Shown here: positions 48,269 to 59,655 of the stretch, piece after piece
How the letters are laid out: the number at the start of each line of letters is the position of its first letter
Position numbering within the stretch: the first letter of the stretch is position 1
Origin: Craspedostauros australis
Taxonomy: Eukaryota; Bacillariophyta; Bacillariophyceae; Mastogloiales; Achnanthaceae
Length of the DNA stretch: 64,000 nucleotides
Reading direction: 5' to 3'
NCBI GenBank assembly: GCA_026770025.1
Contig: JAMXDE010000004.1
Coordinates: 1,736,001 to 1,800,000, forward strand
Translations under genes and position numbers: made by a program
Notes under the pieces: model-generated
Told to the model about the DNA's origin: nothing
The model's input: the letters and a program-made list of their open reading frames with translations, nothing else
Database searches by the model: none

Positions 48269-51200
48269 ATGGCAAACACATCACATCATATCCGTACTAC
48301 GAGTGGTGCTGCCACCAGCAGGGCGAGGCGAGCAACCCTGAGGCCATCACCATGGACGATGATCCTCCTGTGGATGAGCATCATGAGCATCGCAATCGAC
48401 CTCGGCATGCCATCATCAACGACCACAGTGTTCTGCCATGCATCCACTCCATCCGCGGCGATGAATGCAGCAGCAGATGAAGCCACGATGCATCACGCAG
48501 AGACGCCCAACATCCGAGGCGGTTTGCGTGCGCCACTGGACATCATCGACACGCACTTGCTGGATTCGCGACTGTGCCGTCACACGACCGCAGAACATTG
48601 CGCGATGGTCGATCATCGATTCACGCTGCAGGCGCAGAACAATCAGCGATGGATTCAGCACCAAATGGAGCAGCTGCACGAACGGCAACGGCAACGCAAG
48701 CTGCAGCGAAATCCGGATAACGGTGGTCCTGGCAATGGTGATGGCAACGGTCCAGGCAATGGCAACGGGCCGGGCAACGGAAACGGTGACAGCGACGAAG
48801 ACGGCGACGAAGGCAACGATGACGTTGTGGAGCTTAACGTTCTCGTGCTGCTCGTGAGATGGAAGGACCATGAGGGCCGAACCGTCATCAACCGCGACGT
48901 CATCGACGAGCTGTTCAATGCACCTGTGGGTGAAAAGGACACCAGCAGCTTCCCAACAGGCAGCATCCAGGGATACTTCATGGAGAATTCATACAACAAG
49001 TTCAAGGTCAAGGCCACCGTCTTGGATTGGGAAACCACGCAGAATGACGAAGCCTACTACGCCAACGGACAGTCGGGATTGCTGCAGCCGTTCGCCACAG
49101 GCCCGGATGTCTCCGAGGCCATCCTGCCGATCCTCGATCAGATGGAGGCCGACGATTTCGATTTCACCATCTTCGATGCCGACAGCGACGGCGCCATCGA
49201 CGCGACCGTCCTGATGCATTCGGGATACTCGGCCGAACGCGGCGGCGCCGATTGCGACACGGGCAACGAATATCTCGATCGCATCGAATCCAGCACGCGC
49301 GCCTTCGATCCCAACCTGTGGCTGTCGGTCAAGAGCCAGGTTAGCCTGGGTCCCTTCGTCGTCAGCTCTGCCTTCCGCGGTACGTGCGGCGACAAGATCG
49401 CGCGGCTCGGCGTCACGGCGCATGAATTGACGCGCGCGATGGGCATTCCCGATCTGCTCGACAATCAAGGATACCCGCCGGGCACAGTCATCGACGGCGT
49501 AGAAAGCCGATCGGTGGGCGGTATCAGCGGATACGATATCATGGCCAATCCAGGCGGACAGTCGGGGCGGCAAGCGTGAGTGTTTGTGTTGTGTACCGTT
49601 GTTGTTATTTGGTTGCATTGAATTGAATTGAATTGAATTCCATTGGGGCTTGTTTTTCATTTCATGCAACAACCAACAGGCAGACTGACACAACTCTAGC
49701 ATGCCAACCTCACCATCTCCGTTTCGCTCCATCTCCAACTCCGTAGTTACCCAGGTTTCATGTCGGCATGGACCAAGCTCAAGCTGGGATTTATCCAACC
49801 CATCGAGATTGACGACGACGGGACATTCACCGCGCGGGCAGCTGAGACGCATCCAGACATCTACATGATCTCCAAGCCCTACACGGACGCAGAGTACCTG
49901 CTCATTGAGAATCGACAGCCGCTGTCGTTCGACAACTTCATGTACGCACCTGGTGGCATCCTGATCTATCACATTGATGACAACGCCAACGCAGCGCTGG
50001 GGAAGTTCAAGGAGGGCAACCTCCACCGCGGGTATCCCGGATTGGAGGGATGGCCCGGCAACTTCGCGCACTACCAAGTGGCGTTGCTGCAGGCGGACGG
50101 CGCGTACGAGCAGGAGAAGGGACACAACAACGGCCACGCAGCCGATTTTTGGACGCCAGGCAAGTCCTTGGCGCCCAACCCAGTGCAGGAGGAGGTGGCA
50201 TCGGCAGCCGGTGTGTATCCCAACACGGACGGGTACAGCGCGCTGTCCGGTATCGTCAGCACCGGTCTCACGATCGAGAACTTCCAATCGACGTCGAATG
50301 GGGTGTGGAGCTTTGACGTGATCGGGCTGATGGACACCGATGCACCCACACATCAACCCACAACTTCACCAACGAGTGGACCAACGGGTGGACCGACGCA
50401 ACTCCCAACGCAAGCACCGACGCTATCGCCCACGGAAACACCCACTGTGACGCCAACGCAAAATCCAACGGCAGCAATTGTCACCGAGTCTCCGTCAGTT
50501 ACGCCAACCACCGATTCACCGTCTATATTACCATCAGGAGTGCCGACGAAAGATCCCCAATCGCAAAGCCCAACGGTAGCTCCAACGGAGGCCACGGCCA
50601 TGCCAACATCAGCGCCGACAGCACCAGTTGGCAGCACAGATGCTCCCACGAGCATGTCGGCGACCGATGCACCGACCACAGCTCCATCGACAGTTCCATC
50701 GCAGGGTCCAACGCCGGCGCTCTCCGACGTGCCGAGTCATTCACCGACGATCGATGCGGCAACGTCATCGCCAACAACGGTCTCGGAGGAAGCTGGGGGC
50801 TCGAATGCACCAAGTGCGATTCCCACGGACGCGTCACAGTCGCCAACCACGCAGCCGACAATTCCGAACATCTTCGATCACGGAGATGGTTCTAAGAACA
50901 GCACATCGAGTTCGTACCCATCGGGCGCACCGACGTCGATGGAGGAGATGTCAGCAGAGCCGACTCCAATGGCATCGGAACGGGACCTGAACATCACCTT
51001 TCCTCCGAACGGTATGGATAACACAACCAGCTCCGCCCCAACGATGATGCCCAACATTTTCACTCCAGGCACGTCCAGTCCAACCGGGGGCGAGAACGTT
51101 ACGACAGGTTGCTGCTCTCTGAACCATCGCGACTGCGACGCCATCAGCTGCGGCACAACAGAACAGGAATGCGAGGCATGCTCCGATCCATTCTCCGTCT

Positions 51201-51682
51201 GGTTGGCCGACGGCGAGCTGGCCTCCGATTTCTGCATTGCCCGATTCGAGGATTGCAGCACCGATGCCACGGGATGCTGCGGTGACAACGCGATGGGGTG
51301 CTTCATGCGACCATCGGGAAAGAGCCTGTGCCTGTTCCCGTTGGATCTGGCAGTCACCGCCGCTCCGGTCGAACCCTCCATGGACCCGACCAGCATGCCA
51401 AGTCCGATGCCGTCGGAGACACCATCTGGCCAGCCGACGGAGACTCAAACCAGCGCGCCCACGCAGCAGCCAACCGTGGCCTCCAGTGCGCTACCGACTG
51501 CGGCGAATGTCACGGAAGTGCAGACGTCCAGTGATCCAAGCGACAGTGGCACCAATGGCGACACCGATGGTGACAACAACGACGACAACAACGACGATAG
51601 CGGTGGCGGGCATCGCTTGGGATTCGTCTCTGTTGTTACGTCGGCCGTTGCAACCGTTGGGATTTGTGTTTATTTGATGTAA
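48269..51682 (+). CDS. Secreted M6-type metalloprotease-like protein with PT-rich repeats; zinc motif altered
   Basis: Exons 48269-49575 and 49747-51682, 1,080 residues. The intron is GTGAGT ... GTAG; this acceptor keeps the frame and gives AYPGFMSAWTKLKLGF, a block typical of M6 peptidases. ATG 48269 gives a hydrophobic signal (~30-46); ATG 48179 is an alternative. A Gly/Asn-rich linker (~150-175) precedes the catalytic region (~190-620). The expected HExxH reads HELTR (385-389) before AMGIPDLLD, so the second zinc-binding His is Arg and catalysis may be lost. SGYDIMANPGG follows as in the family. After ~632 come long PT-rich repeats, a Cys-rich domain (~890-968), more PT repeats and a C-terminal hydrophobic segment (SVVTSAVATVGICVYL) serving as membrane anchor or GPI signal. 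Likely a cell-surface protein. Confidence 0.85.
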
Positions 51683-52577
51683 GAGTGGATGTGAACACGA
51701 CGATGACGATGACGATGACGATGATCAGAATGCTGATCGAGAAACATCAGCAAAGCACAGGGCAACGCTGGACTAACAGCGGTTGCTGTCTCGTCTCATC
51801 GCAACGAAGGGGAGAGTGAAGGAAGGTCGAGCACAAGCAAGTTACAAATGTATTATATTATAGTAGTATGTAAGACGAAGGAATGAGGGAAGTAGTTCCT
51901 CATGGTAGCATGGTATCTGTCCATTGCTCTCTCTCTCTCTCTCTCTGGCATAGTGTACATGCCAAGCACTTGCGAAGCAAGGCATTGCAGGTCTCGATTG
52001 CGAGTAATTCAGTCTGTTCTGTTCTATCCTTGTAACTCAGTCTACTCTACAACCCTTTATGGTTTCCAGAATCAAAGGAAACCGAAAAAGAGACGAAAAC
52101 GAAGCAGAAAAAACAATCCGTGTTACCGGACTGACCGAATCTCTGATGAGTATATTCAGTTAGTCTGTTGAGTCGCTAGGATTACCCTATCTCGAACGTT
52201 GATTGGTGGATAGGGTTGCACCAATCAGCTGGTTTTGCGGTTTCCCAAACGAGACAAGGCACGAAGATCTTGGAGGGCAACAGATGTCCGACCATGACGA
52301 CACTAGTTTGCTGCCGTTGATTTTGCGAAATCCAAGAGCAACCAAACAAGACACGCGTCTTCCGTTTGCAACGCATCGCGTCGCCTAACACAACCTCACC
52401 ATCGGCACATCTTCATCCTTCACTTCATTGATACGTTTGGGCTCATTGGATTGCTGCCTATTCGACAGAACAGCGACGATTGCAATTGAATAGTCGCATA
52501 CGTTGACATATCAGTGTTTTACCAACAACCTAGTCGTAACAATACTCCAACAGAAGACCCATTGAGCCGTAATCACC
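51683..52577. other. Intergenic upstream of the FNR fusion gene
   Basis: About 0.9 kb with a GACGAT repeat (51698-51723) and a CT repeat (51925-51946). No gene seen; it must contain the 3' UTR of the protease and the promoter of the next gene. Confidence 0.4.
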
Positions 52578-54838
52578 ATGAAGACCATCAGCTTGGCCGC
52601 ATCCGCGGTGGTTCTTGCCAGCTGCATGACGAGCGCATCGGTGGCATTTGCATTCCAATCGGCAGCACCTTCGCTCTCCAACACCCATGCTTTCAGGTGA
52701 GTCCATCGTTCGGTTCGATTGTGTTGCCTTGTGGCTACAAGTACTTGCATCGTTGTGTTCTAGTGGCAGACCATCGTCCGTCCAACAAAGATGAGGTGTT
52801 GTGCAGTAGCATGCCCATGTCAGACTTCTTGAGAACCTCCCATTCCCTCATCTTTTTCACCATTATCATCACTACAATTGCACCCATGATTGCAACTATG
52901 ATTGAAACTATTCTAATATGATTACTAATCTTTCGAAAACTCTGCCATGCCACGTTCATGCATTGCACTACATTATATAATATAATATTATACAACAGCA
53001 GACAGAATGAAGCATTCTCTGGAGCACGCATGTTCTCTGCGCCAACGATGCCAACGATGCCAACGATGCCAACCACCGCGCTGAACCTCTCCATCGCGAA
53101 GAACCTTCCCTTCCTTGCCTCCAACAATGATGACGGCGACAACAAGAAGACCACCATCAACAAGAAGAACGTCGCCAAATCGCTGATCAAGTCCACCGCC
53201 ATGGCGCTCGTCACGTTGACCTTCTTCACGTCGACACCCGCCTTCGCCGCCGCCGCCAAGCAAGCCGAGGAGACCGTCGAACATTTGCACACGGGACAGA
53301 AGATCGCCAACTTCTTCATGAACTTCGGACTGCCGAAGTGGGCCGTGCTGGCCACCATCTCCGCCATGCCGGTCGTGGAGCTGCGCGGCGCCATCCCCGT
53401 GGGTATCTGGCTGGGCATGCCCATCATGAAGGTCCTTCCCATCTGCGTCCTGGGCAACATGGCGCCCATCATCCCGCTGCTCTTCCTGTTGCGCAATGAC
53501 AGACTCAAGCAGCTCATGTCGCCCATCCTCAAGCGCGCCGAGAAGAAGGCGTCGGGTTTGGGCGTCGGATCGGTCGAGAAGCAGTGGGCCTCGTTGGCGG
53601 CCTTCGTCGGTATTCCGCTGCCAGGAACAGGCGCGTGGACGGGTGCCATGGGCGCCTTCCTGCTGGGCATGCCCACCGCGCTGGCCATCTCCAGTATCTT
53701 GACTGGCGTCATCTCGGCTGGTTGCATCATGTCCGCCATCACGTTGGCGGGACGCAAGGGTGGTATCGCGGCGCTTGCGGTACTGCTGGCCGTCACCGGT
53801 AAGGAACTTCTGTCCGGCAGCAGCGAAAGTGAGGAGGTTGCTTCCACTGATGCCGACGATAGTGTTGCGGCCGAAGCGGCACCAGCTCCAGTTGCGGCGG
53901 CAGCGCCGAAGCAGGATTTCCTGGAGGCCGAGCCGTACTATGACCAGTCCGCCGTCCCGGTCAACGTCTACAAGAACAAGTCGCCATTCACTGGAAAGGT
54001 CGTCTCGACGAAGCGCATCGTCGGACCGAAGGCCACCGGGGAGACCTGCCACATCGTCATCGATCACAACGGCGACTTCCCGTACTGGGAGGGACAGTCC
54101 TGGGGTGTCATCCCGCCTGGAACCCGCGAGAAGGACGGCAAGCCACATAACGTGCGTCTCTACTCCATCGCCTCCACCCGTTACGGTGACGACATGACCG
54201 GAAAGACGGGATCCCTGTGCGTGCGCCGTGCCACGTACTGGTGCCCCGAGCTCCAGGCCGACGATCCAGCTAAGAAGGGCATCTGCTCCAACTTCCTGTG
54301 CGACACGCAGCCAGGTGACGAGGTCAAGATGACGGGACCAGCCGGAAAGGTCATGCTGATGCCGGAGCAGGACCCAACCACCGATTACATCATGGTCGCC
54401 ACCGGAACCGGAATCGCACCATACCGCGGATTCATCCGCCGTCTCTTCACCGAGGACACGCCAGCCGGCAACGCCTACAAGGGCGAGGCCTGGTTGTTCC
54501 TGGGGGTTGCCAACAGCGACGCCCTCCTTTACGATGACGAGTGGCAGGAGGCGAAGAAGAACTATCCCAACAACTTTCGATTGGATTACGCTTTGTCGCG
54601 TGAGCAGACGAACAAGTCCGGCGGCAAGATGTACATCCAGGACAAGGTGGAGGAGTACGCCGACGAGATCTTCACCAAGCTGGAGAACGGTGCCCACATT
54701 TACTTTTGCGGATTGAAGGGCATGATGCCCGGCATCCAGGACATGCTGAAGGGAGTCGCCGAGAAGAAGGGACTCGAGTACACGGACTGGCTCAAGGGCC
54801 TCAAGGCCAAGAAGCAATGGCATGTCGAGGTGTACTAA
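52578..54838 (+). CDS. petH: Plastid fusion protein: Sm_multidrug_ex-type membrane domain + ferredoxin-NADP+ reductase
   Basis: Exons 52578-52696 and 52999-54838, 652 residues. Exon 1 is a signal peptide ending SVAFAFQS, a plastid-import motif. The intron is GTGAGT ... CAG; a second AG three bases on would drop one residue. After a TMPTMPT stretch, residues ~97-123 (ALVTLTFF ... PAFA) resemble a second cleavable hydrophobic signal. Residues ~154-291 match the small multidrug exporter family ([40 protein letters not shown]), with several membrane segments. A Ser/Glu/Ala/Pro linker leads to a full FNR (~351-652): RLYSIAS for FAD (426-432), [10 protein letters not shown] for NADP (508-517), [10 protein letters not shown], and the C-terminal WHVEVY with the terminal Tyr that stacks on FAD. 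FNR passes electrons from ferredoxin to NADP+ after photosystem I; here it would be fixed to a plastid membrane. The frame is unbroken across the junction. Confidence 0.92.
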
Positions 54839-55192
54839 AGTATTCTGAATGCATTGGATTGCATCGCATTGCAAGAAGCAAAGAAAATGAGAACCAGCTA
54901 TTTCGTAAAATAGAAATTGCATGCCCTAACTTGTCAATAACAATCGTCTACTCGCACGTGTGGACAAGGAAGGCGATGAATGTTGGCTGTGAAACAGAGG
55001 ACATATCAAGTGATTGTGTTGTATGTGTGGTATGTAGTTGTACTCGTAGCTTGGGATTGTCTATTTGTATTTGTATGGCATTTACATAGAACATGAGCGG
55101 ACCACGATAGTAGCATTCGTGGTCATGCGTGCACATGACTTCCACAAGTATGTACATCAACACAACACTCCCACATGAGAGAACACGCCACA
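54839..55192. other. Convergent intergenic region, 3' UTRs only
   Basis: 354 bases between facing stop codons of the FNR fusion and the ankyrin gene; no gene seen. Confidence 0.45.
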
Positions 55193-56344
55193 TCACTTCA
55201 ACTGCCGCGGCCGCAGCTGCTCCGCCGTCTTGCCGCGCAGATAATCATTCCATTGATCCCAATGCTGCCGCCTCGTGTAATCCAACGGCACATGCCCCCT
55301 GACATCGGCCACGAATAGCAGATCGGGACAGGCCTCGATGAGGACGTCCATGAGCTCGAAGTTGGGCGCGCACGTCCAGCACGCATCATGCAACGGCGTG
55401 CGGCCAAAGTCGTCCTTGATCTGCATCGGCACCTCCTGCAGCAGGTAGGTCGCGACGTCGACGAATCCCTTGCGACATGCCAGATGCAGCAGGCTCTCAC
55501 CGAAGCGGTTGGAGCATTTGAGAGGTCGCTTGCGCACCGTGTGGTACTCGCGCAGTCGGTCCATATCGCGCGTGCGGACGATGGCCAGGATCTCCGTGTC
55601 GTAGGCGTCGATCTCGGCTTGGGTGGGGTCGTGGAAGAAGTCCGGGATGGTGGTGCAGGAATGCGTCTTGGGTTTGTCGGGCGTGAGGAGCTGCATGAGG
55701 ACCTGCTGCGGTTTCGTGGCTGGTTTGATTCGTTTGGAGTCGAGGAGCCTGGCGGGTAGTTCGGAGACGATTTGCAGCACCTTCTTTCGTTTGCGGGGGG
55801 TGTTGGCGATCGTTGGTGCAGTTGGAGTGGCCGTAGTTGGAGCAGCTGTGGTTGAGACTGCTGCAGCACTCACTGCAGGCATGGATGGTGCATTGACTGG
55901 GATGCTTTCCGTGGAAGAGTACGCAACGACAGATGGTGGCATGGCAAGTGCAGCCGTCGCAGGCAACAGCTGGTGATGCTGTGGTTGCAGCATACCAACG
56001 TGAGCTGCTGACGTGCTGGTTGTCATGGCAGTGGGCACCGCTGAGGTCGACTGCGGCTTCGCCATCATCTGTTGCTGCGCCATGTGGAACTGCTGCTGTG
56101 CCTGCTGGTATGCATGCGAGAGCTGTATCGTTCCGTTTGGCATCATGTAGTACATTGGAGCCGCATTTGTGGAAGCAGACGCTTGGATTGCTGCATGCGG
56201 AACTGCTGTAGGTGGTTGAGACAACTTGGCAGGAGCCAATGGTGCTGGTGCGATGCAGATGTTCCTGCTTGCAGCTGGTTGCAACGGCATCAGCAGTGCA
56301 TGCTGCGGAGTTGATGCTGATTGTTGCTGCGTTCTGACGTCCAT
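55193..56344 (-). CDS. Ankyrin-repeat protein with Gln/Ala-rich N-terminus
   Basis: 383 residues, single exon, ATG 56344. Residues 1-180 are low-complexity (Gln, Ala, Ser, Thr). TPRKRKKV (182-189) is a likely nuclear signal. The conserved part starts at IPDFFHDPTQAEIDAYD (~233-249) and includes CSNRFGESLLHLACRKG (277-293) and DDFGRTPLHDACW (311-323), two clear ankyrin repeats, then a third partial repeat (DLLFVADVRGHVPLDYTR) and WDQWNDYLRG. I recall this arrangement (acidic helix, FGESLLH and GRTPLHDACW) as common in diatoms; its role is unknown. Ankyrin repeats bind proteins, so a nuclear regulator is possible. Confidence 0.85.
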   Translation of the reverse strand: MDVRTQQQSASTPQHALLMPLQPAASRNICIAPAPLAPAKLSQPPTAVPHAAIQASASTNAAPMYYMMPNGTIQLSHAYQQAQQQFHMAQQQMMAKPQSTSAVPTAMTTSTSAAHVGMLQPQHHQLLPATAALAMPPSVVAYSSTESIPVNAPSMPAVSAAAVSTTAAPTTATPTAPTIANTPRKRKKVLQIVSELPARLLDSKRIKPATKPQQVLMQLLTPDKPKTHSCTTIPDFFHDPTQAEIDAYDTEILAIVRTRDMDRLREYHTVRKRPLKCSNRFGESLLHLACRKGFVDVATYLLQEVPMQIKDDFGRTPLHDACWTCAPNFELMDVLIEACPDLLFVADVRGHVPLDYTRRQHWDQWNDYLRGKTAEQLRPRQLK

Positions 56345-58079
56345 GGTGATGGTCTGTTGCTGCTTTGCTATGCACTCCCAATGGCTCTATGGCTCTATGG
56401 CTCTGTGCAATGCAATGTGATACGATACGACGGTTCTGAGTGCATGGGGCTCGTGTTACTCGTTGCACTTCTGCTCTGCTTGACTCTGCTTGACTCTGTT
56501 GCGGTAATGATAATGATGATGATGATGATGATGTCAGCCTCAAGTCAGCCTCAACTCCAGACAGATGGCCTTCCTGGGACTCTTCTTCTAACCAACAACT
56601 GCACCACCGAGCTCTTTGCTTCGAGAGCTAGGACCAGCAGTTGGATGGATGGATGGATGGTTGGCTGGAGGATGAAGACTTCTGTCTGCGGATGAACTCT
56701 CGGCAATCACCTCACCTCACCACATCCGTGAGTGATTGTTAGCTCAACGTCCTGCTCCACCACCACTCTGCGAGCACTACTATTCGTGTAGTGTGCGCAC
56801 CAAGGCAGTCGTCACCATTACACTGTTCTGCGAGGTTCTGTAGCGTCTGACGTGACGTTGGCACACTTGACGCCCCCTCACCTCGTACAACATGGCAACG
56901 GTTGGGCACAAGAGGCTGTGGTTGCCACAGGATGAGCGAACAACTGGTGGACGTCGTCAAACTTCATCGCGATGAGAGTGCAGCAGTGTACTTTCCACTA
57001 CAAATATTAACCCCACTTCTATCCTGCGACTGCGTCAACGTGGTAGTTGTTCCTCCTTCTCTGGGCAACAGCAATTCTGCACACCAATGCCATCCCACAG
57101 TGAACCCTTTTTCTCATTGGCCGTCATCCAAACAACAACAACACCTGAAATCATGTCCGTGGTGCTATGTTCAACTGAAGACGACGTACGTGGCCAACTG
57201 GCCACGTGGTCCCTCATTTCCATGACACTTCCAGAATTCTTCCGCGAAGAACCTCCGTGCACTAACACTGCAATCACGAACACCACTGTTTTCAGGTACT
57301 GGAGTTTGTTGTGGACGAATTCGTAGAATGCAATCTAATGTAGACCATATGAAGAAACAATTGGCTTGCTGCTGCTCCTCTTCTTGCTCCCTGTCGTTTG
57401 GCCACATTCTAAGGCTGCTCGTAGAGTGTTTGAGAGCATGCTGCAATTATCACAATCTATGCCATCCCAGAATGCATCCACATGCAGCCACCGTGCGTCC
57501 GAAGTCAAGCAATACTATTCGTCTACACTATCTACATTTCATCAACGAGAAGTTGAAATGTCGCGCGCCTGATGTTCTCTTGTCATCAATTGGGACAGCC
57601 CCCCTGCACTAATAACGCATAATTAACGGTGCGTCGGGCGGCCACATCAAAATTCTGTTTTCATAATGGCACAACCAGTGATCACCACAACGATCATCAA
57701 CAGAAGGCGGCGTTGTCACAGGAGCACTGCAAGTGAAGAGCAACAGTCATTCCATCGCAGCGACCACATGCCGCACTCTCTGGCAGCAGTGGACAACGCT
57801 GGTACGTCTGTTACTATTCTCCCGTGTGATGGAAACGATGATTGCCCATCCCGCCCTCTCCAAAGCGGATGCGCCCGATAGATCCAAAGAGCTACGCCAC
57901 CTTCATCGTTTCTGCTTCCGTCATTTTCCTCTTCATCTCGCCTCTTGGCACCATGTTGACAACGGCAAGGGTTCGGTTGAACCATCCCTTCACTAATGAG
58001 GTCACAATGTGGCGTAGTTTGCAGAACGGGCAGTTCAAGCAGCCAGTCGCAACAAACCTGCGGGCTTACACTTTCAAGC

Positions 58080-58123
<44 letters not shown>

Positions 58124-58668
58124 CTCTTGATCACAACGCATTCTCGCCGAATCACTATTACAGAAAGTTGCTGCACTGGTCGAAACAACCACTGCGGCGT
58201 ACATCATGAAGCTCTGTGCGGCAACGGCAACGGCAACGACAATGGAATGATACCATCGCAGCAACAACGCAAAACGCTGCGCGCAAACTGCCGTCACGCT
58301 CACAGAATACAAGTAGACGAGAACAGTGCTCCTTTTCACGTTCAAGAGGAAGCGGGCAAGGGGCCTTGCATTAACAGATGCTGGTGGGCATGTGTTCAGT
58401 TGTGATCACGCGGCGTGAGTACAAGCATGGTGGTGTTGGCGGCTGCGATACATCAATTTGAATTATCCGAGACTCTCTCTACGTACACACAACGCGGAGA
58501 AACCAAACCATCGCATGCATTCCTTCGCTGATTGTTCGACTCTTCAAACTTGTGGCATCCCGTATCTGCGCAATTGGTAATCTGAGCATTGCTCTACTCT
58601 ACTCTACTCTGTTCTGTTCCACTCTGTGACTATGAGGGAATATGGCGTCGTCGCCTCGCCACTCATAC
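56345..58668. other. Intergenic, no supported gene
   Basis: 2.3 kb upstream of the ankyrin gene and downstream of the TPR gene. Contains ATGATG (about 56513-56533) and GGAT (about 56644-56660) microsatellites and a pure CT repeat at about 58083-58119. Open frames here are short and without recognisable domains. Confidence 0.4.
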
Positions 58669-59655
58669 TCATGCGGCCGCTGCTATGACGGCCATTTCCT
58701 GCTCGATCCAACAAATGGCATTCTGATGAAATAGTGTCGTGTACGGTGTCATAGTGAGGATTGGATTGAAGTCATGCAGCTGCGACAGCTGTGCCGGCAT
58801 CGATGGCAAGGGCGTTGACGTCGGCGTCACGACGATGCTCGTAGAACACGTCCATCGCAGAATGCGCTGGAAGCAGTGGCATGCCAATCCCTCCCTGCCC
58901 GTCATGATGTAGAGATTGGCCAAGTTGTTCTCGACCGCGAGATGCAGCAGCATATTCGGGCTGCTGCTTTGCTTGGACCGCATCGATGCGTGCTTGGAGG
59001 AAACCGAATCTTCGAAGGATGACAGTAGGATGTGGTAGTGTAATTCGGCATTCGCCAGCAACTTCTGAATCTGCACCTGCTTCTGATCGTCGAATTGCGG
59101 CCATTCGTCCTGTTGCCGCGCGATGGTTCTGGCGCGCAAATGATGTGCCAACGCATTGTTGAACATGATGATGCGTAGAGCTTCGAAGCATTGCTGCTGT
59201 TTCACTTGCGAGGATGAAGATGTCGACGTCGACATGGATGGCAGATACGAATGCGGCTGCGACGGCGCTGGCATTGTTGCATTAGGGTCTTGAAAACATG
59301 ATTCGTGATCGAATGAAAACATGTGCATTGGGATTGTGATCGGGTGACAGTAGAACAGCGATTCTCCACCAGGTTGCTGTCGCGAGAAAAAGTCATCTGG
59401 AGCATGTGTCACCATGTGATACTGGTGGCAAGGCGCGTTGTAGTGGTGGCTGCGCTGGTGCTGTCGCGGCCACTGCTGCTCAGGACGTTTCTGACGATGA
59501 TGCATCGTTGAAGGGGCTTGGTGCAGGAGAAATTGAGCCTGCTCTTCGCACATCTTCACAGCTTCATTGAGGTATTCGATTGCAGTTTCGTACCGCCCCT
59601 CCTTGATCCACATCGAACCCAGGTTGTTCTTGTGAACGATTCGTTTGGTCGACAT
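58669..59655 (-). CDS. TPR-like protein, function unknown
   Basis: 328 residues, single exon, ATG 59655. An N-terminal TPR motif NNLGSMWIKEGRYETAIEYL (~10-29) is followed by a His/Gln/Ser-rich insert (~45-150). A helical region (EALRIIMFNNALAHHLRART, ~158-177) then leads to a second TPR pair VENNLANLYIMTGREGLACH (~242-261). The pattern of a first TPR, a variable insert, NNALAHHL and NNLANLY I recall as frequent in diatom genomes; a specific function cannot be given. TPRs mediate protein-protein contact. Confidence 0.75.
   Translation of the reverse strand: MSTKRIVHKNNLGSMWIKEGRYETAIEYLNEAVKMCEEQAQFLLHQAPSTMHHRQKRPEQQWPRQHQRSHHYNAPCHQYHMVTHAPDDFFSRQQPGGESLFYCHPITIPMHMFSFDHESCFQDPNATMPAPSQPHSYLPSMSTSTSSSSQVKQQQCFEALRIIMFNNALAHHLRARTIARQQDEWPQFDDQKQVQIQKLLANAELHYHILLSSFEDSVSSKHASMRSKQSSSPNMLLHLAVENNLANLYIMTGREGLACHCFQRILRWTCSTSIVVTPTSTPLPSMPAQLSQLHDFNPILTMTPYTTLFHQNAICWIEQEMAVIAAAA

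Noticed and set aside
48989-50356. 455-codon minus-strand frame opposite the M6-type protease
   Set aside because: Shadow frame crossing the protease intron; no recognisable features.
44457-52206. CTATC(C/T)CGAACGT(G/T)GATTGG shared at 44457 and 52187
   Set aside because: Only about 20 bases match with no wider similarity; could be chance.
52988-54922. 644-codon minus-strand open frame opposite the FNR fusion
   Set aside because: Antisense shadow of a strongly codon-biased gene; the translation shows no domain, while the plus strand has full FNR motifs.
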